DNA of 64,000 bases from Pseudomonas graminis (GCF_013201545.1 NZ_CP053746.1:3796501-3860500), one strand, 5' to 3'; positions 37,880 through 49,281 are shown, counted from the first letter of the stretch. The notes: generated by a model not told the origin, from the sequence alone. A program made the numbers and translations.

Positions 37880-39076
37880 TCAAATAACCGCCAAGATCGC
37901 CTCAGTAACCGCCCCGATATTTCCCTGGTTCAACGCCGCCACACAAATCCGCCCGGTATCCAGCGCATAAATCCCGAACTCATTGCGCAACCGATGAACC
38001 TGCGGTGTCGTCAGACCCGAATACGAAAACATCCCCCGCTGCCGCGCGACAAAACTGAAATCCTGCCCCGCCGCATTATTCGCCAGACGCTGGGTCATCT
38101 CCTCACGCATGCCACGAATCCGCAGGCGCATCTCACCCAGCTCTGCCTCCCACTTGCCACGCAACTCAGGGCTGCTCAACACTGCGGCCACAATCGACGC
38201 GCCGTGGGTCGGCGGGTTGGAATAGTTCGTGCGGATCACACGCTTCACCTGAGACAACACCCGCGCCGTCTCCTCCTTCGAATCCGTCACGATCGACAGC
38301 GCGCCGACCCGCTCGCCGTACAGCGAAAACGACTTCGAAAACGAACTGGAAGCAAAGAACGTCAGGCCGCTGTCGGCGAACAGACGCACCGCCGCCGCGT
38401 CCTCGTCAATGCCGTCACCGAAGCCCTGATACGCCATGTCCAGAAACGGCACATGACCCTTGTCCTTCAGCACTTCAAGGACCTTCTTCCAGTCTTCCAG
38501 GGTCAGGTCAACGCCGGTCGGGTTGTGGCAGCACGCGTGCAGGACGACGATCGAGCCGGACGGCAGGTTCTGCAGATCTTCCAGCATGCCCGTGCGGTTC
38601 ACGTCATGGGTGGCGGCGTCGTAGTAGCGATAGTTCTGCACCGGGAAACCGGCGGTCTCGAACAGCGCGCGGTGGTTTTCCCAGCTTGGGTCGCTGATCG
38701 CCACAACGGCGTCGGGAGAAAGCTGCTTGAGGAAGTCAGCGCCGATCTTCAGAGCGCCCGTACCGCCGACCGCCTGAACCGTCATCACCCGGCCCGACGC
38801 CAGCAGCGGCGACTCGGCGCCGAACAGCAAGGCTTGCACGGCCTTGTCATAAGCGGCAATGCCGTCGATGGGCAGATAGCCGCGGGGCAGGTGTTGGGCC
38901 ACCCGGTTTTCTTCCGCTTCGACAACGGCGCGCAGCAGCGGAATTTTCCCTTCTTCGTTGCTGTAAACACCGACACCCAGATTGACCTTGGTCGTACGTG
39001 TATCGGCGTTGAATGCTTCGTTGAGGCCCAGGATAGGATCGCGTGGTGCCATTTCGACAGCGGAGAACAGGCTCAT
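37880..39076 (-). CDS. tyrB: Aromatic/aspartate aminotransferase, class I
   Basis: A 398-residue PLP enzyme that moves amino groups between aromatic amino acids or aspartate and 2-oxoglutarate. It starts MSLFSAVEMAPRDPILGL and has CHNPTGVDLT (substrate-binding Asn), DMAYQGFGDG and the PLP lysine in SSSFSKSFSLYGERVG (about 246). In other pseudomonads this gene also lies divergent from uvrB. The ribosome binding site is weak, but the start is fixed by the conserved N-terminus. Confidence 0.93.
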   Translation of the reverse strand: MSLFSAVEMAPRDPILGLNEAFNADTRTTKVNLGVGVYSNEEGKIPLLRAVVEAEENRVAQHLPRGYLPIDGIAAYDKAVQALLFGAESPLLASGRVMTVQAVGGTGALKIGADFLKQLSPDAVVAISDPSWENHRALFETAGFPVQNYRYYDAATHDVNRTGMLEDLQNLPSGSIVVLHACCHNPTGVDLTLEDWKKVLEVLKDKGHVPFLDMAYQGFGDGIDEDAAAVRLFADSGLTFFASSSFSKSFSLYGERVGALSIVTDSKEETARVLSQVKRVIRTNYSNPPTHGASIVAAVLSSPELRGKWEAELGEMRLRIRGMREEMTQRLANNAAGQDFSFVARQRGMFSYSGLTTPQVHRLRNEFGIYALDTGRICVAALNQGNIGAVTEAILAVI

Positions 39077-39233
39077 TGTGCGGGGGCTCTGAGTGGGGAG
39101 TGAATGGGTCGCGTCGCTCCAGCCGATTGCACTAGAGCGGTGCACAAACGGGGAGCTAGTATAAAGACCCGGGCCAGTGCGGGCGACAGGCCGGGGCGGG
39201 TTTTTGCCGCTTTTTGGCGAAATTTTTCGACCG

Positions 39234-39255
39234 TTAGTCCTGTGCTGCGGACTAA
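39234..39255. promoter_or_regulatory. Inverted repeat between tyrB and uvrB
   Basis: TTAGTCC-TGTGCTGC-GGACTAA is a perfect 7-bp inverted repeat in the 333-bp divergent region. It does not match the LexA box. It could be an operator or a hairpin in the uvrB leader. Nothing else is evident in 39077-39409 apart from likely promoter sequences. Confidence 0.35.
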
Positions 39256-39409
39256 TCTCGGGAGGGTGGCTTGAAAGGTGGCGCAGTCGACTCCACTTGT
39301 AGTCCCATCACTTCTTTTATGTACGTCTTTTCCCTGACGGGATCAGCCGTCCGTGCTCAATTGCGTTGCTGCAGGATTTATCTGGCAGTGGCCCCTCCAG
39401 AGGTACGTT

Positions 39410-41425
<2,016 letters not shown>

Positions 41426-41508
41426 TTCGCGCAGGGGCTTGAATGCTGGAGCCGCGCAGGCCGCGCCTGTTAACATTCGCGGCTTGTTCGACCTATCCGG
41501 GATTTTCC

Positions 41509-42990
41509 ATGACCACCGTTCGCACCCGCATCGCGCCATCGCCCACCGGCGACCCCCACGTTGGCACGGCCTACATCGCGCTGTTCAACTATTGCTTCGC
41601 CAAGCAGCATGGCGGCGAATTCATCCTGCGCATTGAGGACACCGATCAACTGCGCTCGACCCGCGAGTCCGAACAACAGATTTTCGACGCGCTTCGCTGG
41701 CTCGGCATCGAATGGAGCGAAGGCCCCGATGTTGGCGGTCCTCATGGTCCGTATCGCCAGAGCGAGCGCGGCGACATCTACAAGAAGTACGTGCAGCAAC
41801 TGGTCGACGCCGGTCATGCCTTCCCGTGTTTCTGCACCGCCGAAGAGCTCGACCAGATGCGCGCCGAGCAGACCGCCCGTGGCGAAACCCCGCGCTACGA
41901 CGGCCGCGCGCTGTTGCTCTCGAAAGAAGAAGTCGGGCGCCGCCTGGCCGCTGGCGAACCCCATGTGATCCGCATGAAGGTGCCAAGCGAGGGTGTTTGC
42001 GTGGTGCCGGACATCCTCCGTGGCGAAGTCGAAATCCCCTGGGACCGCATGGACATGCAGGTCCTGATGAAGACTGACGGCCTGCCGACCTACTTCCTGG
42101 CCAATGTCGTCGACGACCACCTGATGGGCATCACCCACGTGCTGCGCGGCGAAGAATGGCTGCCGTCGGCACCGAAGCTGATCCTGCTCTACGAATACTT
42201 CGGCTGGGAAAAACCGGCGCTGTGCTACATGCCGCTGCTGCGTAACCCGGACAAGAGCAAGCTGTCCAAGCGCAAGAACCCGACCTCGGTGACGTTCTAC
42301 GAGCGCATGGGATTCATGCCCGAAGCGATGCTCAACTACCTGGGCCGCATGGGCTGGTCGATGCCCGACGAGCGCGAAAAGTTCTCGCTGGACGAAATGG
42401 TCGAACACTTCGACCTGACCCGCGTCTCCCTCGGCGGCCCGATATTCGACATCGAGAAACTGTCGTGGCTCAACGGCCAGTGGCTGCGTGAACTGCCGGT
42501 GGAAGAGTTCGCCACCCGCGTGCAGAAGTGGGCGTTCAACAGCGACTACATGATGAAGATCGCGCCCCACGTTCAGGGTCGCGTCGAGACCTTCAGCCAG
42601 ATCGCGCCACTGGGCGGCTTCTTCTTCGCCGGTGGCGTGACGCCGGACGTGAAGCTGTTCGAGCACAAGAAGTTGTCGCCGGAACAGGTGCGTCAGGTTA
42701 TTCAACTGATCCTGTGGAAGCTGGAATCCCTGCGGCAGTGGGAGAAGGAAAAGATCACCGGTTGCATTCAGGCCGTGGTCGAGCACCTTGAGCTGAAGCT
42801 GCGCGATGCCATGCCGCTGATGTTTGCCGCCATCACCGGTCAGGCAAACTCGGTATCAGTGACCGATGCGATGGAGATTCTTGGTCCGGACCTGACCCGC
42901 TTCCGTCTGCGCCAGGCGCTGGACATGCTGGGCGGCGTGTCCAAGAAAGAGAATAAAGAGTGGGAAAAGCTGCTCGGCGCTATTGGCTGA
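41509..42990 (+). CDS. gltX: Glutamyl-tRNA synthetase
   Basis: A 493-residue class I synthetase that charges tRNA-Glu. HIGH-type motif [12 protein letters not shown] (residues 10-21), KMSKS-type motif [10 protein letters not shown] (about 251-260), and a C-terminal all-helical anticodon-binding domain. The ATG at 41509 is at the conserved N-terminus [14 protein letters not shown]. It lies 83 bp after uvrB. Two of the tRNA genes just downstream encode its own substrate. Confidence 0.97.
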   Translation: MTTVRTRIAPSPTGDPHVGTAYIALFNYCFAKQHGGEFILRIEDTDQLRSTRESEQQIFDALRWLGIEWSEGPDVGGPHGPYRQSERGDIYKKYVQQLVDAGHAFPCFCTAEELDQMRAEQTARGETPRYDGRALLLSKEEVGRRLAAGEPHVIRMKVPSEGVCVVPDILRGEVEIPWDRMDMQVLMKTDGLPTYFLANVVDDHLMGITHVLRGEEWLPSAPKLILLYEYFGWEKPALCYMPLLRNPDKSKLSKRKNPTSVTFYERMGFMPEAMLNYLGRMGWSMPDEREKFSLDEMVEHFDLTRVSLGGPIFDIEKLSWLNGQWLRELPVEEFATRVQKWAFNSDYMMKIAPHVQGRVETFSQIAPLGGFFFAGGVTPDVKLFEHKKLSPEQVRQVIQLILWKLESLRQWEKEKITGCIQAVVEHLELKLRDAMPLMFAAITGQANSVSVTDAMEILGPDLTRFRLRQALDMLGGVSKKENKEWEKLLGAIG

Positions 42991-42994
42991 ACGC

Positions 42995-43041
42995 CGCCGG
43001 GCCATTGGGCATTTGCCGGATGGCCCGGCGTGGGGCATTTT
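42995..43041 (+). terminator. Terminator after gltX
   Basis: CGCCGGGCCAT and ATGGCCCGGCG form an 11-bp stem with a 14-nt loop; TTTTT follows about 7 bp later. Confidence 0.6.
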
Positions 43042-43103
43042 TGCGGGAGGCGGTAAGTGATTGTTATCCCGGAAAATTCTTTTGGAATTGTTTGAAAAAG
43101 AGT

Positions 43104-43132
43104 TTGACAGCTTTGTGGGTCGCACTTAATAT
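43104..43132 (+). promoter_or_regulatory. Strong sigma70 promoter for the tRNA cluster
   Basis: A consensus TTGACA at 43104-43109, a 17-bp spacer and TAATAT at 43127-43132, followed by the GC-rich discriminator GCGCCCCG. That discriminator is typical of stringently controlled stable-RNA promoters. Confidence 0.88.
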
Positions 43133-43196
43133 GCGCCCCGTCCACACGGCAACGCAGAAACACGCGGTAACGCGGCGTTCTCTGTCAGTGTAATGT

Positions 43197-43272
43197 GGGG
43201 CTATAGCTCAGCTGGGAGAGCGCCTGCATGGCATGCAGGAGGTCAGCGGTTCGATCCCGCTTAGCTCCACCA
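43197..43272 (+). tRNA. tRNA-Ala (anticodon GGC), copy 1
   Basis: A 76-nt cloverleaf: acceptor GGGGCTA / TAGCTCC, anticodon loop ATGGCAT between CCTGC and GCAGG, T-arm with GGTTCGATCC and encoded CCA. Confidence 0.96.
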
Positions 43273-43355
43273 AATTAGAAGCTTCAAGGGTCGCTTTACT
43301 GCCTTGAAGCTTGTACCGAATCGGAACCAGCGCCGATGCGGTACGCAAGGGTTAC

Positions 43356-43431
43356 GTCCCCTTCGTCTAGTGGCCTAGGACACCGCCCTTTCACGGCGGT
43401 AACAGGGGTTCGAGTCCCCTAGGGGACGCCA
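43356..43431 (+). tRNA. tRNA-Glu (anticodon TTC), copy 1
   Basis: A 76-nt cloverleaf: acceptor GTCCCCT / AGGGGAC, anticodon loop CTTTCAC between CCGCC and GGCGG, T-loop TTCGAGT and encoded CCA. Confidence 0.96.
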
Positions 43432-43482
43432 GTTTTACCGAGTGATGCGTTAAAGCTGATCTCCGCCGAGAGGCGTAAAGTC

Positions 43483-43558
43483 GGGGCTATAGCTCAGCTG
43501 GGAGAGCGCCTGCATGGCATGCAGGAGGTCAGCGGTTCGATCCCGCTTAGCTCCACCA
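43483..43558 (+). tRNA. tRNA-Ala (anticodon GGC), copy 2
   Basis: Identical over its full 76 nt to copy 1 at 43197-43272 as read by eye. Confidence 0.96.
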
Positions 43559-43612
43559 ATTTCTGCCAGGGTTCGTCATGTTGTCATCGACGAATCTGCT
43601 CGAAGGTTTTGC

Positions 43613-43688
43613 GTCCCCTTCGTCTAGTGGCCTAGGACACCGCCCTTTCACGGCGGTAACAGGGGTTCGAGTCCCCTAGGGGACGCCA
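43613..43688 (+). tRNA. tRNA-Glu (anticodon TTC), copy 2
   Basis: Identical over its full 76 nt to copy 1 at 43356-43431 as read by eye. The spacers between the four tRNAs differ. Confidence 0.96.
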
Positions 43689-43710
43689 CGATTTCTCGCT
43701 CTGCGAGACC

Positions 43711-43748
43711 AAGGGTCATTCGATTATTGAATGGCCCTTTTGTTTTTT
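43711..43748 (+). terminator. Terminator of the tRNA operon
   Basis: AAGGGTCATTC and GAATGGCCCTT form an 11-bp stem (one G-T pair) followed by TTGTTTTTTT. Confidence 0.9.
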
Positions 43749-43847
43749 TGGGGTCTGGTTCCAGACCTTGTCCTTGATAGGTCTCTCCAGTCGTTCATCC
43801 ACCGGTCGTTGATCTCAAACATCGGTTGCGTCCTTGCCAACGCACAT

Positions 43848-43871
43848 GATGAGGATAATATTATCGCCATC
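43848..43871. promoter_or_regulatory. Palindromic operator candidate before the TetR gene
   Basis: GATG-AG-GATAATATTATC-GC-CATC: a perfect 12-bp palindrome (43854-43865) extended by matching GATG/CATC arms. It lies 15 bp before the ATG, as expected for an autorepressing TetR protein. Confidence 0.6.
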
Positions 43872-43886
43872 ATCCCGGAGGCGGTC

Positions 43887-44426
43887 ATGAACGACAAAAA
43901 AGCACAGACCCGCGAACGCATACTCACTGCTGCCAGCACCGCGCTGATCGCGCGCGGCCCGATCGAGCCCAGCGTCAACGAGATCATGGGCGCAGCCGGA
44001 CTAACCGTGGGTGGCTTCTATGCGCACTTCGACAGCAAGGAAGCGCTGATGCTGGAAGCCTTCAGCCAGTTGCTGGCCGAGCGCCGAGAGATGGTTGCGA
44101 CGATCGACGATCAGTTACCGGGCGATGAGCGGCGCGCGCTGCTGGCGGCGTTCTACCTGTCGCGCAGGCACCGTGACGCGCAACAACACGCATGCCCGTT
44201 GCCGACGGCGATAGGGGAGATGACGCGTCTCTCCGCCGACTTCCGCAACGCTCTGGCGGAACATGTCGAACTGATGGTGGCGCAACTCGCTGCAAGCCCT
44301 GAGGAGGCCGACAAGACCCTGGCCGACATCGCCTTGATGGTCGGTGGTCTGGCGCTCGCCCGGGCCCTGGGCCCCGGCGAACTGTCGGATCGGGTGCTGA
44401 GGGCGGCGAAGTCGGCGGTGGTCTGA
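43887..44426 (+). CDS. TetR-family transcriptional regulator
   Basis: A 179-residue regulator. N-terminal helix-turn-helix: RERILTAASTALIARG, then EIMGAAGLTVGGFYAHFDSKEAL (about 30-52). The C-terminal ligand domain has CPLPTAIGEM, found in many oxidative or electrophile-responsive members. GGAGG lies 6 nt before the ATG at 43887. Apart from itself no clear target is adjacent; the thioesterase gene lies beyond a REP cluster. Confidence 0.92.
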   Translation: MNDKKAQTRERILTAASTALIARGPIEPSVNEIMGAAGLTVGGFYAHFDSKEALMLEAFSQLLAERREMVATIDDQLPGDERRALLAAFYLSRRHRDAQQHACPLPTAIGEMTRLSADFRNALAEHVELMVAQLAASPEEADKTLADIALMVGGLALARALGPGELSDRVLRAAKSAVV

Positions 44427-44463
44427 GTCAGGCAGGACATCCGTTGTCGCCAGCCTTTCTAGT

Positions 44464-44635
44464 AGTAGGACCGGCTTCAGCCGGGAAGGGGCCAGCATAA
44501 GCAACCTCAATCTTGCGGTGTAACGTCCGACGCCTTCCCGGCTAAAGCCGGTCCCACTAAATACACGCGGTCAGTCAGTGGGACCGGCTTCAGCCGGGAA
44601 GGGGCCAGCGGGGACACCCTCAATCTCTGGTCAGG
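44464..44635. repeat. REP cluster (direct-inverted-direct)
   Basis: Forward units at about 44465 and 44578 (GGACCGGCTTCAGCCGGGAAGGGGCC) flank an inverted unit at about 44533-44557. Same plan as 26258-26400 and 59460-59655. Confidence 0.9.
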
Positions 44636-44708
44636 CAAGCCCGCCATCAGTTTTGTCCGATGCTTTTGGTTACACTGCCCGCAGGATGAACAGAGGAGGC
44701 AGGAAGAA

Positions 44709-45149
44709 ATGGTCTGGGATCTGGCAACGCCGTTCGTCATCGATCTGCAGGTGGGCGAGGAGGACATCGATGGCTTGGGTCACGCCAACAACGCTGTGTA
44801 CGTCACCTGGCTCGAGCGCTGCGCGTGGCGGCATTCGCAGCAACTGGGCCTGGACCTGACCGAGTACCGTCGACTGGACCGTGCCATGGCCGTGGTGCGT
44901 CACGAAATCGACTACCTGGCCAGCGCCTATCAGGATGACCAACTGCAACTGGCGACCTGGATCGTCGACTGGGACCAGCGTCTGAAAATGACCCGGCGCT
45001 TCCAGCTCAAACGTCCCAGTGACGGCATGACCTTGCTGCGGGCACAAACCACCTTCGTCTGCATCGAACTGTCGTCGGGCAAACCCAAGCGCATGCCGAG
45101 CGAGTTCATCGACGGCTACGCGGCGGGTCTGCACAGCACAGTCTCCTGA
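44709..45149 (+). CDS. Acyl-CoA thioesterase, 4HBT hot-dog fold
   Basis: A 146-residue hot-dog protein with the 4-hydroxybenzoyl-CoA thioesterase pattern: DIDGLGHANNAVYVTWLER (catalytic Asp region, residues about 18-36), RHEIDYLASAY in the central helix/strand, and the final strand QTTFVCIEL. It hydrolyses an acyl-CoA thioester in the cytoplasm; chain preference cannot be read. AGGAGGCAGGAAGAA precedes the ATG. Confidence 0.88.
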   Translation: MVWDLATPFVIDLQVGEEDIDGLGHANNAVYVTWLERCAWRHSQQLGLDLTEYRRLDRAMAVVRHEIDYLASAYQDDQLQLATWIVDWDQRLKMTRRFQLKRPSDGMTLLRAQTTFVCIELSSGKPKRMPSEFIDGYAAGLHSTVS

Positions 45150-45224
45150 CGTCCGGCGCGCTTAAACCGTATCCAATCCGCCGGCCTCTGCGTAAACTGC
45201 CGGACTTTTTTTCGAGTGTGACCC

Positions 45225-46184
45225 ATGCAAATTGCCCTGGCGCCCATGGAAGGCCTGGTCGACGACATCCTGCGCGACGTGCTGACGCAGGTCGGCGGCA
45301 TCGACTGGTGCGTGACCGAATTCATCCGGGTGACCGAGCGCGTATTGCCGGAGCATTACTTCCACAAGCTCGCATCCGAGCTGTTGCAGGGCTCGAAAAC
45401 CCGCGCCGGCGTGCCGCTTCGTGTGCAGCTGCTGGGTTCGGACCCGGTGTGCCTGGCCGAGAATGCAGCTTTCGCGGCCGAACTGGGCGCTCCGGTCATT
45501 GACCTGAACTTCGGCTGCCCAGCCAAGACGGTCAACAAGTCCCGGGGCGGCGCGGTGTTGCTCAAAGAGCCAGAGCTGCTGCACACCATCCTCAGCCACG
45601 TGCGCCGCGCGGTGCCGGCACACATCCCGGTCACCGCGAAGATGCGCCTGGGCTATGACAGCACCGAGCCGGCCCTTGATTGCGCACGTGCGCTGGAAGC
45701 GGGCGGTGCCGAGCACATCGTCGTTCACGCACGGACCAAGGTCGACGGCTACAAGCCTCCGGCGCACTGGGAGTGGATCGGCAAGATTCAGGACGTGGTG
45801 AAGATTCCGATCATCGCCAACGGCGAGATCTGGACCGTTGACGACTGGCGCCGCTGCCGGGAAATCTGCGGGGCCCGCGACATCATGATCGGCCGCGGTC
45901 TGGTGGCGCGTCCGGATCTCGGCCGGCAAATCGCCGCTGCCCAAGCCGGGCGTGAGGTCATCCCTATGACATGGATCGCGTTGCAGCCGCTGCTGCGGGA
46001 TTTCTGGCTGCAGGCCATGGCCAAGATGACCCGCGTTCAGGCACCAGGCCGGCTCAAGCAGTGGGTGGTCCTGCTGACCAAAAGCTACCCCGAGGCCACT
46101 GTGCTATTTGATGCCCTGCGCCGCGAAACCGACTGCGAGCGGATCAGCCAGATGCTCGGCGTGAACGTGCCGGAAGCCGCCTGA
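45225..46184 (+). CDS. dusC: tRNA-dihydrouridine(16) synthase
   Basis: A 319-residue FMN enzyme that reduces U16 of tRNA. TIM barrel opening [14 protein letters not shown], active-site Cys in [20 protein letters not shown] (about residue 98), K in TAKMRLGY, and the FMN phosphate site ANGEIW and [10 protein letters not shown]. The C-terminal helical domain binds tRNA. The DusC assignment, rather than DusA or DusB, rests on the [13 protein letters not shown] start and length. Confidence 0.93.
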   Translation: MQIALAPMEGLVDDILRDVLTQVGGIDWCVTEFIRVTERVLPEHYFHKLASELLQGSKTRAGVPLRVQLLGSDPVCLAENAAFAAELGAPVIDLNFGCPAKTVNKSRGGAVLLKEPELLHTILSHVRRAVPAHIPVTAKMRLGYDSTEPALDCARALEAGGAEHIVVHARTKVDGYKPPAHWEWIGKIQDVVKIPIIANGEIWTVDDWRRCREICGARDIMIGRGLVARPDLGRQIAAAQAGREVIPMTWIALQPLLRDFWLQAMAKMTRVQAPGRLKQWVVLLTKSYPEATVLFDALRRETDCERISQMLGVNVPEAA

Positions 46185-46203
46185 AAAAATTTTTTGCACG
46201 ACT

Positions 46204-46231
46204 CTTGAAACGCAAATGGCCGTCCCTATTT
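46204..46231 (+). promoter_or_regulatory. Sigma32-type heat-shock promoter
   Basis: CTTGAAA at 46204-46210, a 13-bp spacer and CCCTATTT at 46224-46231 match the sigma32 consensus (CTTGAAA, 11-16 bp, CCCCATNT) closely. It lies 69 bp before the ibpA start. Confidence 0.85.
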
Positions 46232-46235
46232 TGGG

Positions 46236-46299
46236 ATTACGCGATGCCGAAGTCGGGTCGCGGAGATAACCACTTGCTGATTTATCAGGAGATTTTCAG
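46236..46299 (+). promoter_or_regulatory. ROSE-like RNA thermometer in the ibpA leader
   Basis: CTTGCTGA (46273-46280) pairs with TCAGGAG (46285-46291), covering the Shine-Dalgarno AGGAG. The pairing includes the UUGCU box and a G-G mismatch, the signature of ROSE elements, which melt at high temperature. An upstream GC-rich hairpin (around 46240-46265) fits the usual multi-stem layout. Known for small heat-shock genes of proteobacteria, including pseudomonads. Confidence 0.75.
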
Positions 46300-46743
46300 A
46301 TGACTACTGCATTTTCCCTGGCTCCACTGTTCCGTCACTCCGTTGGCTTCGACCGCTTCAACGACCTGTTCGAATCGGCGGCGCGCAACGAGTCGGCGAG
46401 CAGCTATCCTCCCTACAACGTCGAAAAACACGCTGATGACCAATACCGCATTGTCATCGCGGCGGCGGGGTTCCAGGAGGAAGATCTGGAGTTGCAAGTC
46501 GAGAAGGGCGTACTGACCGTCACCGGCAGCAAGCGCGAGAACACCGCGGAAGGCGTGACCTTCCTGCACCAGGGCATTGCCCAGCGTGCATTCAAGCTGT
46601 CGTTCCGCCTGGCTGATCACATCGAGGTCAAAAACGCTGCTTTGGCCAATGGCCTGCTGAACATTGACCTGCTGCGTCTGGTGCCTGAAGAGGCCAAGCC
46701 AAAACGCATCGAAATCAATGCTCAGAAAACCCTGACTCACTGA
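46300..46743 (+). CDS. ibpA: Small heat-shock protein, Hsp20/IbpA
   Basis: A 147-residue chaperone that holds unfolding proteins. The alpha-crystallin domain runs about 37-125: YPPYNVEKHADDQYRIVIAAAGF, then LTVTGSKR and FKLSFRLADHIEV, with NGLLNIDL. The N-terminus MTTAFSLAPLFRHSVGFDRF is typical of IbpA. Transcription from the sigma32-type promoter and the ROSE-like leader give double heat control. An intrinsic terminator follows. Confidence 0.96.
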   Translation: MTTAFSLAPLFRHSVGFDRFNDLFESAARNESASSYPPYNVEKHADDQYRIVIAAAGFQEEDLELQVEKGVLTVTGSKRENTAEGVTFLHQGIAQRAFKLSFRLADHIEVKNAALANGLLNIDLLRLVPEEAKPKRIEINAQKTLTH

Positions 46744-46760
46744 TCCCGAGTCAGTGTGAG

Positions 46761-46786
46761 AAGGCGCCCTGCGGGGCGCCTTTTTT
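46761..46786 (+). terminator. Terminator after ibpA
   Basis: AAGGCGCC-CTGCGG-GGCGCCTT followed by TTTT. Confidence 0.92.
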
Positions 46787-46794
46787 GTGTGCGG

Positions 46795-47691
46795 TCAGCG
46801 CGCCTGCGATTGCTCCAGCCCTGCAGCCTGCCCATCCAGCAGCGCCATGAACGCCCGCGCGGCGTTGGACAGCGTGCGTTCGGTGTGGACGATATAGCCT
46901 AGCTGTCGGCGCAACTGAATGCCCGGTAACGGAATGGCCGTGACCTGTTCGTCGAGCATGGTCCGGGGCAACACGCTCCAGGCCAGGCCAATGGACACCA
47001 TCATCTTGATCGTCTCCATGTAGTTGGTGCTCATGGCGATATTCGGCTTCAGCCCTTGGGCTTCGCACAGTCCGCTGACGATGTGGTGGGTGAAGGTGTT
47101 CTCGCCCGGGAACACCGCCGGGTAGCCGGCGATGTCGGCCAGGCTGACGTTGTTCTGAGTGGCCAGCGGGTGCTCGGGTGCGGCGACAAAATCCAGGGGA
47201 TCGTCCCAGACCTTGACGGCTTTCACCAGCGCGTGGGGCTCGGGCGCCAATGTAATCACCGCCAGTTCCGCGCGGCCGTGGAGGATTTCTTCGTAGGCCA
47301 CTTCCGAATCGAGAAACTGAATGTCCAGCGCGACGTCCGGATAGGCCTTGGTAAATGCCCTTAACAGCGTAGGCAACCGGTGCAGTCCGATGTGGTGACT
47401 GGTCGCCAGGGTCAGACGCCCGGTGACCTCGCCGGTCAGGTTGGTCAGCGCGCGACGTGTGTCATCCAGCACATTGAGAATCTGGTAAGCGCGGGGGAGG
47501 AGTGCGCGTCCGGCTTCGGTCAGGCTGACCTCGCGGCCCAGACGATCAAAAAGCCGCACGTCCAGCTGCTGCTCCAGACCGGCGATGCGTTTGCTGACCG
47601 CCGGTTGCGTCAGGTGCAAGCGCTCTCCGGCTGCCGAGAAACTGCCCGTCTCGGCGATGGCGATAAAGGCATTGAGATTAGCCAAATCCAT
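46795..47691 (-). CDS. LysR-family transcriptional regulator
   Basis: A 298-residue regulator. N-terminal winged helix: LNAFIAIAETGSFSAAGERL, then TQPAVSKRIAGLEQQLDVRLFDR (about 5-50), followed by the LysR substrate domain (about 90-290). AGGA lies 8 nt before the ATG at 47691; an in-frame start 24 bp upstream is less well supported. It is divergent from leuC. The substrate domain resembles pathway sensors, but its ligand is unknown; control of leuC is the natural guess. Confidence 0.9.
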   Translation of the reverse strand: MDLANLNAFIAIAETGSFSAAGERLHLTQPAVSKRIAGLEQQLDVRLFDRLGREVSLTEAGRALLPRAYQILNVLDDTRRALTNLTGEVTGRLTLATSHHIGLHRLPTLLRAFTKAYPDVALDIQFLDSEVAYEEILHGRAELAVITLAPEPHALVKAVKVWDDPLDFVAAPEHPLATQNNVSLADIAGYPAVFPGENTFTHHIVSGLCEAQGLKPNIAMSTNYMETIKMMVSIGLAWSVLPRTMLDEQVTAIPLPGIQLRRQLGYIVHTERTLSNAARAFMALLDGQAAGLEQSQAR

Positions 47692-47709
47692 CTCGGATTC
47701 CTGTTGGTT

Positions 47710-47753
47710 ATGCAAAGCATGAAAAATATGAATTTGAGTTATTTAAGCATATT
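47710..47753. promoter_or_regulatory. Candidate LysR sites between regulator and leuC
   Basis: ATGC-AAA-GCAT (47710-47720) and AATATG-N17-CATATT (47725-47753) are two inverted repeats in the AT-rich divergent region. LysR proteins bind such dyads (T-N11-A core). Read by eye. Confidence 0.35.
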
Positions 47754-47846
47754 CCATAGCATCTCCCCCACAAGCCAAGGGTCTTTACGGTGTCATTGCG
47801 ACATCGGCGGCCGGGGCATAGAAATACGCTGATGAGGAACCGTCTG

Positions 47847-49271
47847 ATGGCTGGCAAAACGCTCTACGACAAGCTCTGGGATTCGCATTTGGTCAAGCAG
47901 CGCGACGATGGCTCCGCGCTGCTCTACATCGACCGTCACATCATTCACGAAGTGACTTCGCCTCAGGCTTTCGAAGGCTTGCGCCTGGCCCGTCGCAAAC
48001 CGTGGCGCATCGACGCCAACGTTGCGACCGTCGATCACAACGTGCCGACCACCCCAGACCGCAAGGATGGCGTCGATGCCATCGTCGATCAGGTGTCGCG
48101 CTTGCAGGTCAAGACGCTGGATGACAACTGCGACGAATACGGCATCACCGAATTCAAGATGAACGATGTGCGTCAGGGCATCGTTCACGTCATCGGCCCG
48201 GAGCAAGGCGCGACCTTGCCGGGCATGACCGTGGTCTGCGGCGACTCGCACACCTCGACCCACGGCGCATTCGGCGCATTGGCCCACGGCATCGGCACTT
48301 CCGAGGTCGAGCACGTCCTCGCGACCCAGTGCCTGGTCGCCAAGAAGATGAAGAACATGCAAGTGAAGGTCGAAGGCAAGCTGCCGTTCGGCGTCACCGC
48401 CAAGGACATCGTCCTGGCCATCATCGGCAAGATCGGCACCGCCGGCGGTAACGGTCATGCCATCGAATTTGCCGGCAGCGCCATCCGCGACCTGTCTGTA
48501 GAAGGCCGCATGACCATTTGCAACATGTCGATCGAAGCCGGCGCCCGTGTGGGTCTGGTGGCGACCGATGAAAAGACCATTGCCTACGTGAAGGGTCGTC
48601 CTTTCGCACCGACTGCCGAGCAGTGGGACGCAGCCGTCGAAGCCTGGAAAGACCTGGTGTCCGACGACGACGCGGTGTTCGACACCGTGGTCGAGCTCGA
48701 CGCGACCCAGATCAAGCCGCAAGTCAGCTGGGGCACGTCCCCGGAAATGGTCGTGGCCGTGGATCAGAACGTGCCCGATCCGGCGCAGGAAGCCGATCTG
48801 GTCAAGCGTGGCTCCATCGAGCGCGCACTGAAGTACATGGGCCTGAGAGCCAATCAGGCGATTACCGATATCCAGCTGGATCGCGTGTTCATCGGCTCGT
48901 GCACCAACTCGCGGATCGAAGACCTGCGCGCCGCAGCGGACATCGCCAAAGGCCGTAAAGTGGCGTCGACCATCAAACAGGCGATCGTCGTGCCGGGCTC
49001 GGGTCTGGTGAAAGAACAGGCCGAGCGGGAAGGGCTGGACAAGGTCTTCATCGAAGCCGGCTTTGAATGGCGTGAGCCGGGCTGCTCGATGTGCCTGGCG
49101 ATGAACCCGGACCGCCTGGAGAGCGGCGAGCACTGCGCGTCCACCTCCAACCGTAACTTCGAAGGCCGTCAGGGCGCCGGTGGACGTACTCACCTTGTCA
49201 GTCCGGCGATGGCGGCAGCGGCAGCGGTCAACGGCCGTTTCGTCGACGTTCGCACCATGAGCCAGGCATAA
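47847..49271 (+). CDS. leuC: 3-isopropylmalate dehydratase large subunit
   Basis: A 474-residue aconitase-fold subunit. With LeuD it isomerises 2- to 3-isopropylmalate in leucine synthesis. [4Fe-4S] ligands are the Cys in [11 protein letters not shown] (about 353) and the two in CSMC (about 413-416). [15 protein letters not shown] and [12 protein letters not shown] are family blocks. GAGGA precedes the ATG at 47847; the longer open frame upstream is not used. leuD follows after 10 bp. Confidence 0.97.
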   Translation: MAGKTLYDKLWDSHLVKQRDDGSALLYIDRHIIHEVTSPQAFEGLRLARRKPWRIDANVATVDHNVPTTPDRKDGVDAIVDQVSRLQVKTLDDNCDEYGITEFKMNDVRQGIVHVIGPEQGATLPGMTVVCGDSHTSTHGAFGALAHGIGTSEVEHVLATQCLVAKKMKNMQVKVEGKLPFGVTAKDIVLAIIGKIGTAGGNGHAIEFAGSAIRDLSVEGRMTICNMSIEAGARVGLVATDEKTIAYVKGRPFAPTAEQWDAAVEAWKDLVSDDDAVFDTVVELDATQIKPQVSWGTSPEMVVAVDQNVPDPAQEADLVKRGSIERALKYMGLRANQAITDIQLDRVFIGSCTNSRIEDLRAAADIAKGRKVASTIKQAIVVPGSGLVKEQAEREGLDKVFIEAGFEWREPGCSMCLAMNPDRLESGEHCASTSNRNFEGRQGAGGRTHLVSPAMAAAAAVNGRFVDVRTMSQA

Positions 49272-49281
49272 GGAGCCCCGT

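Noticed and set aside
37427..39103. 558-codon plus-strand frame over the repeat and tyrB
   Set aside because: It joins repeat sequence to antisense tyrB and has no start signal.
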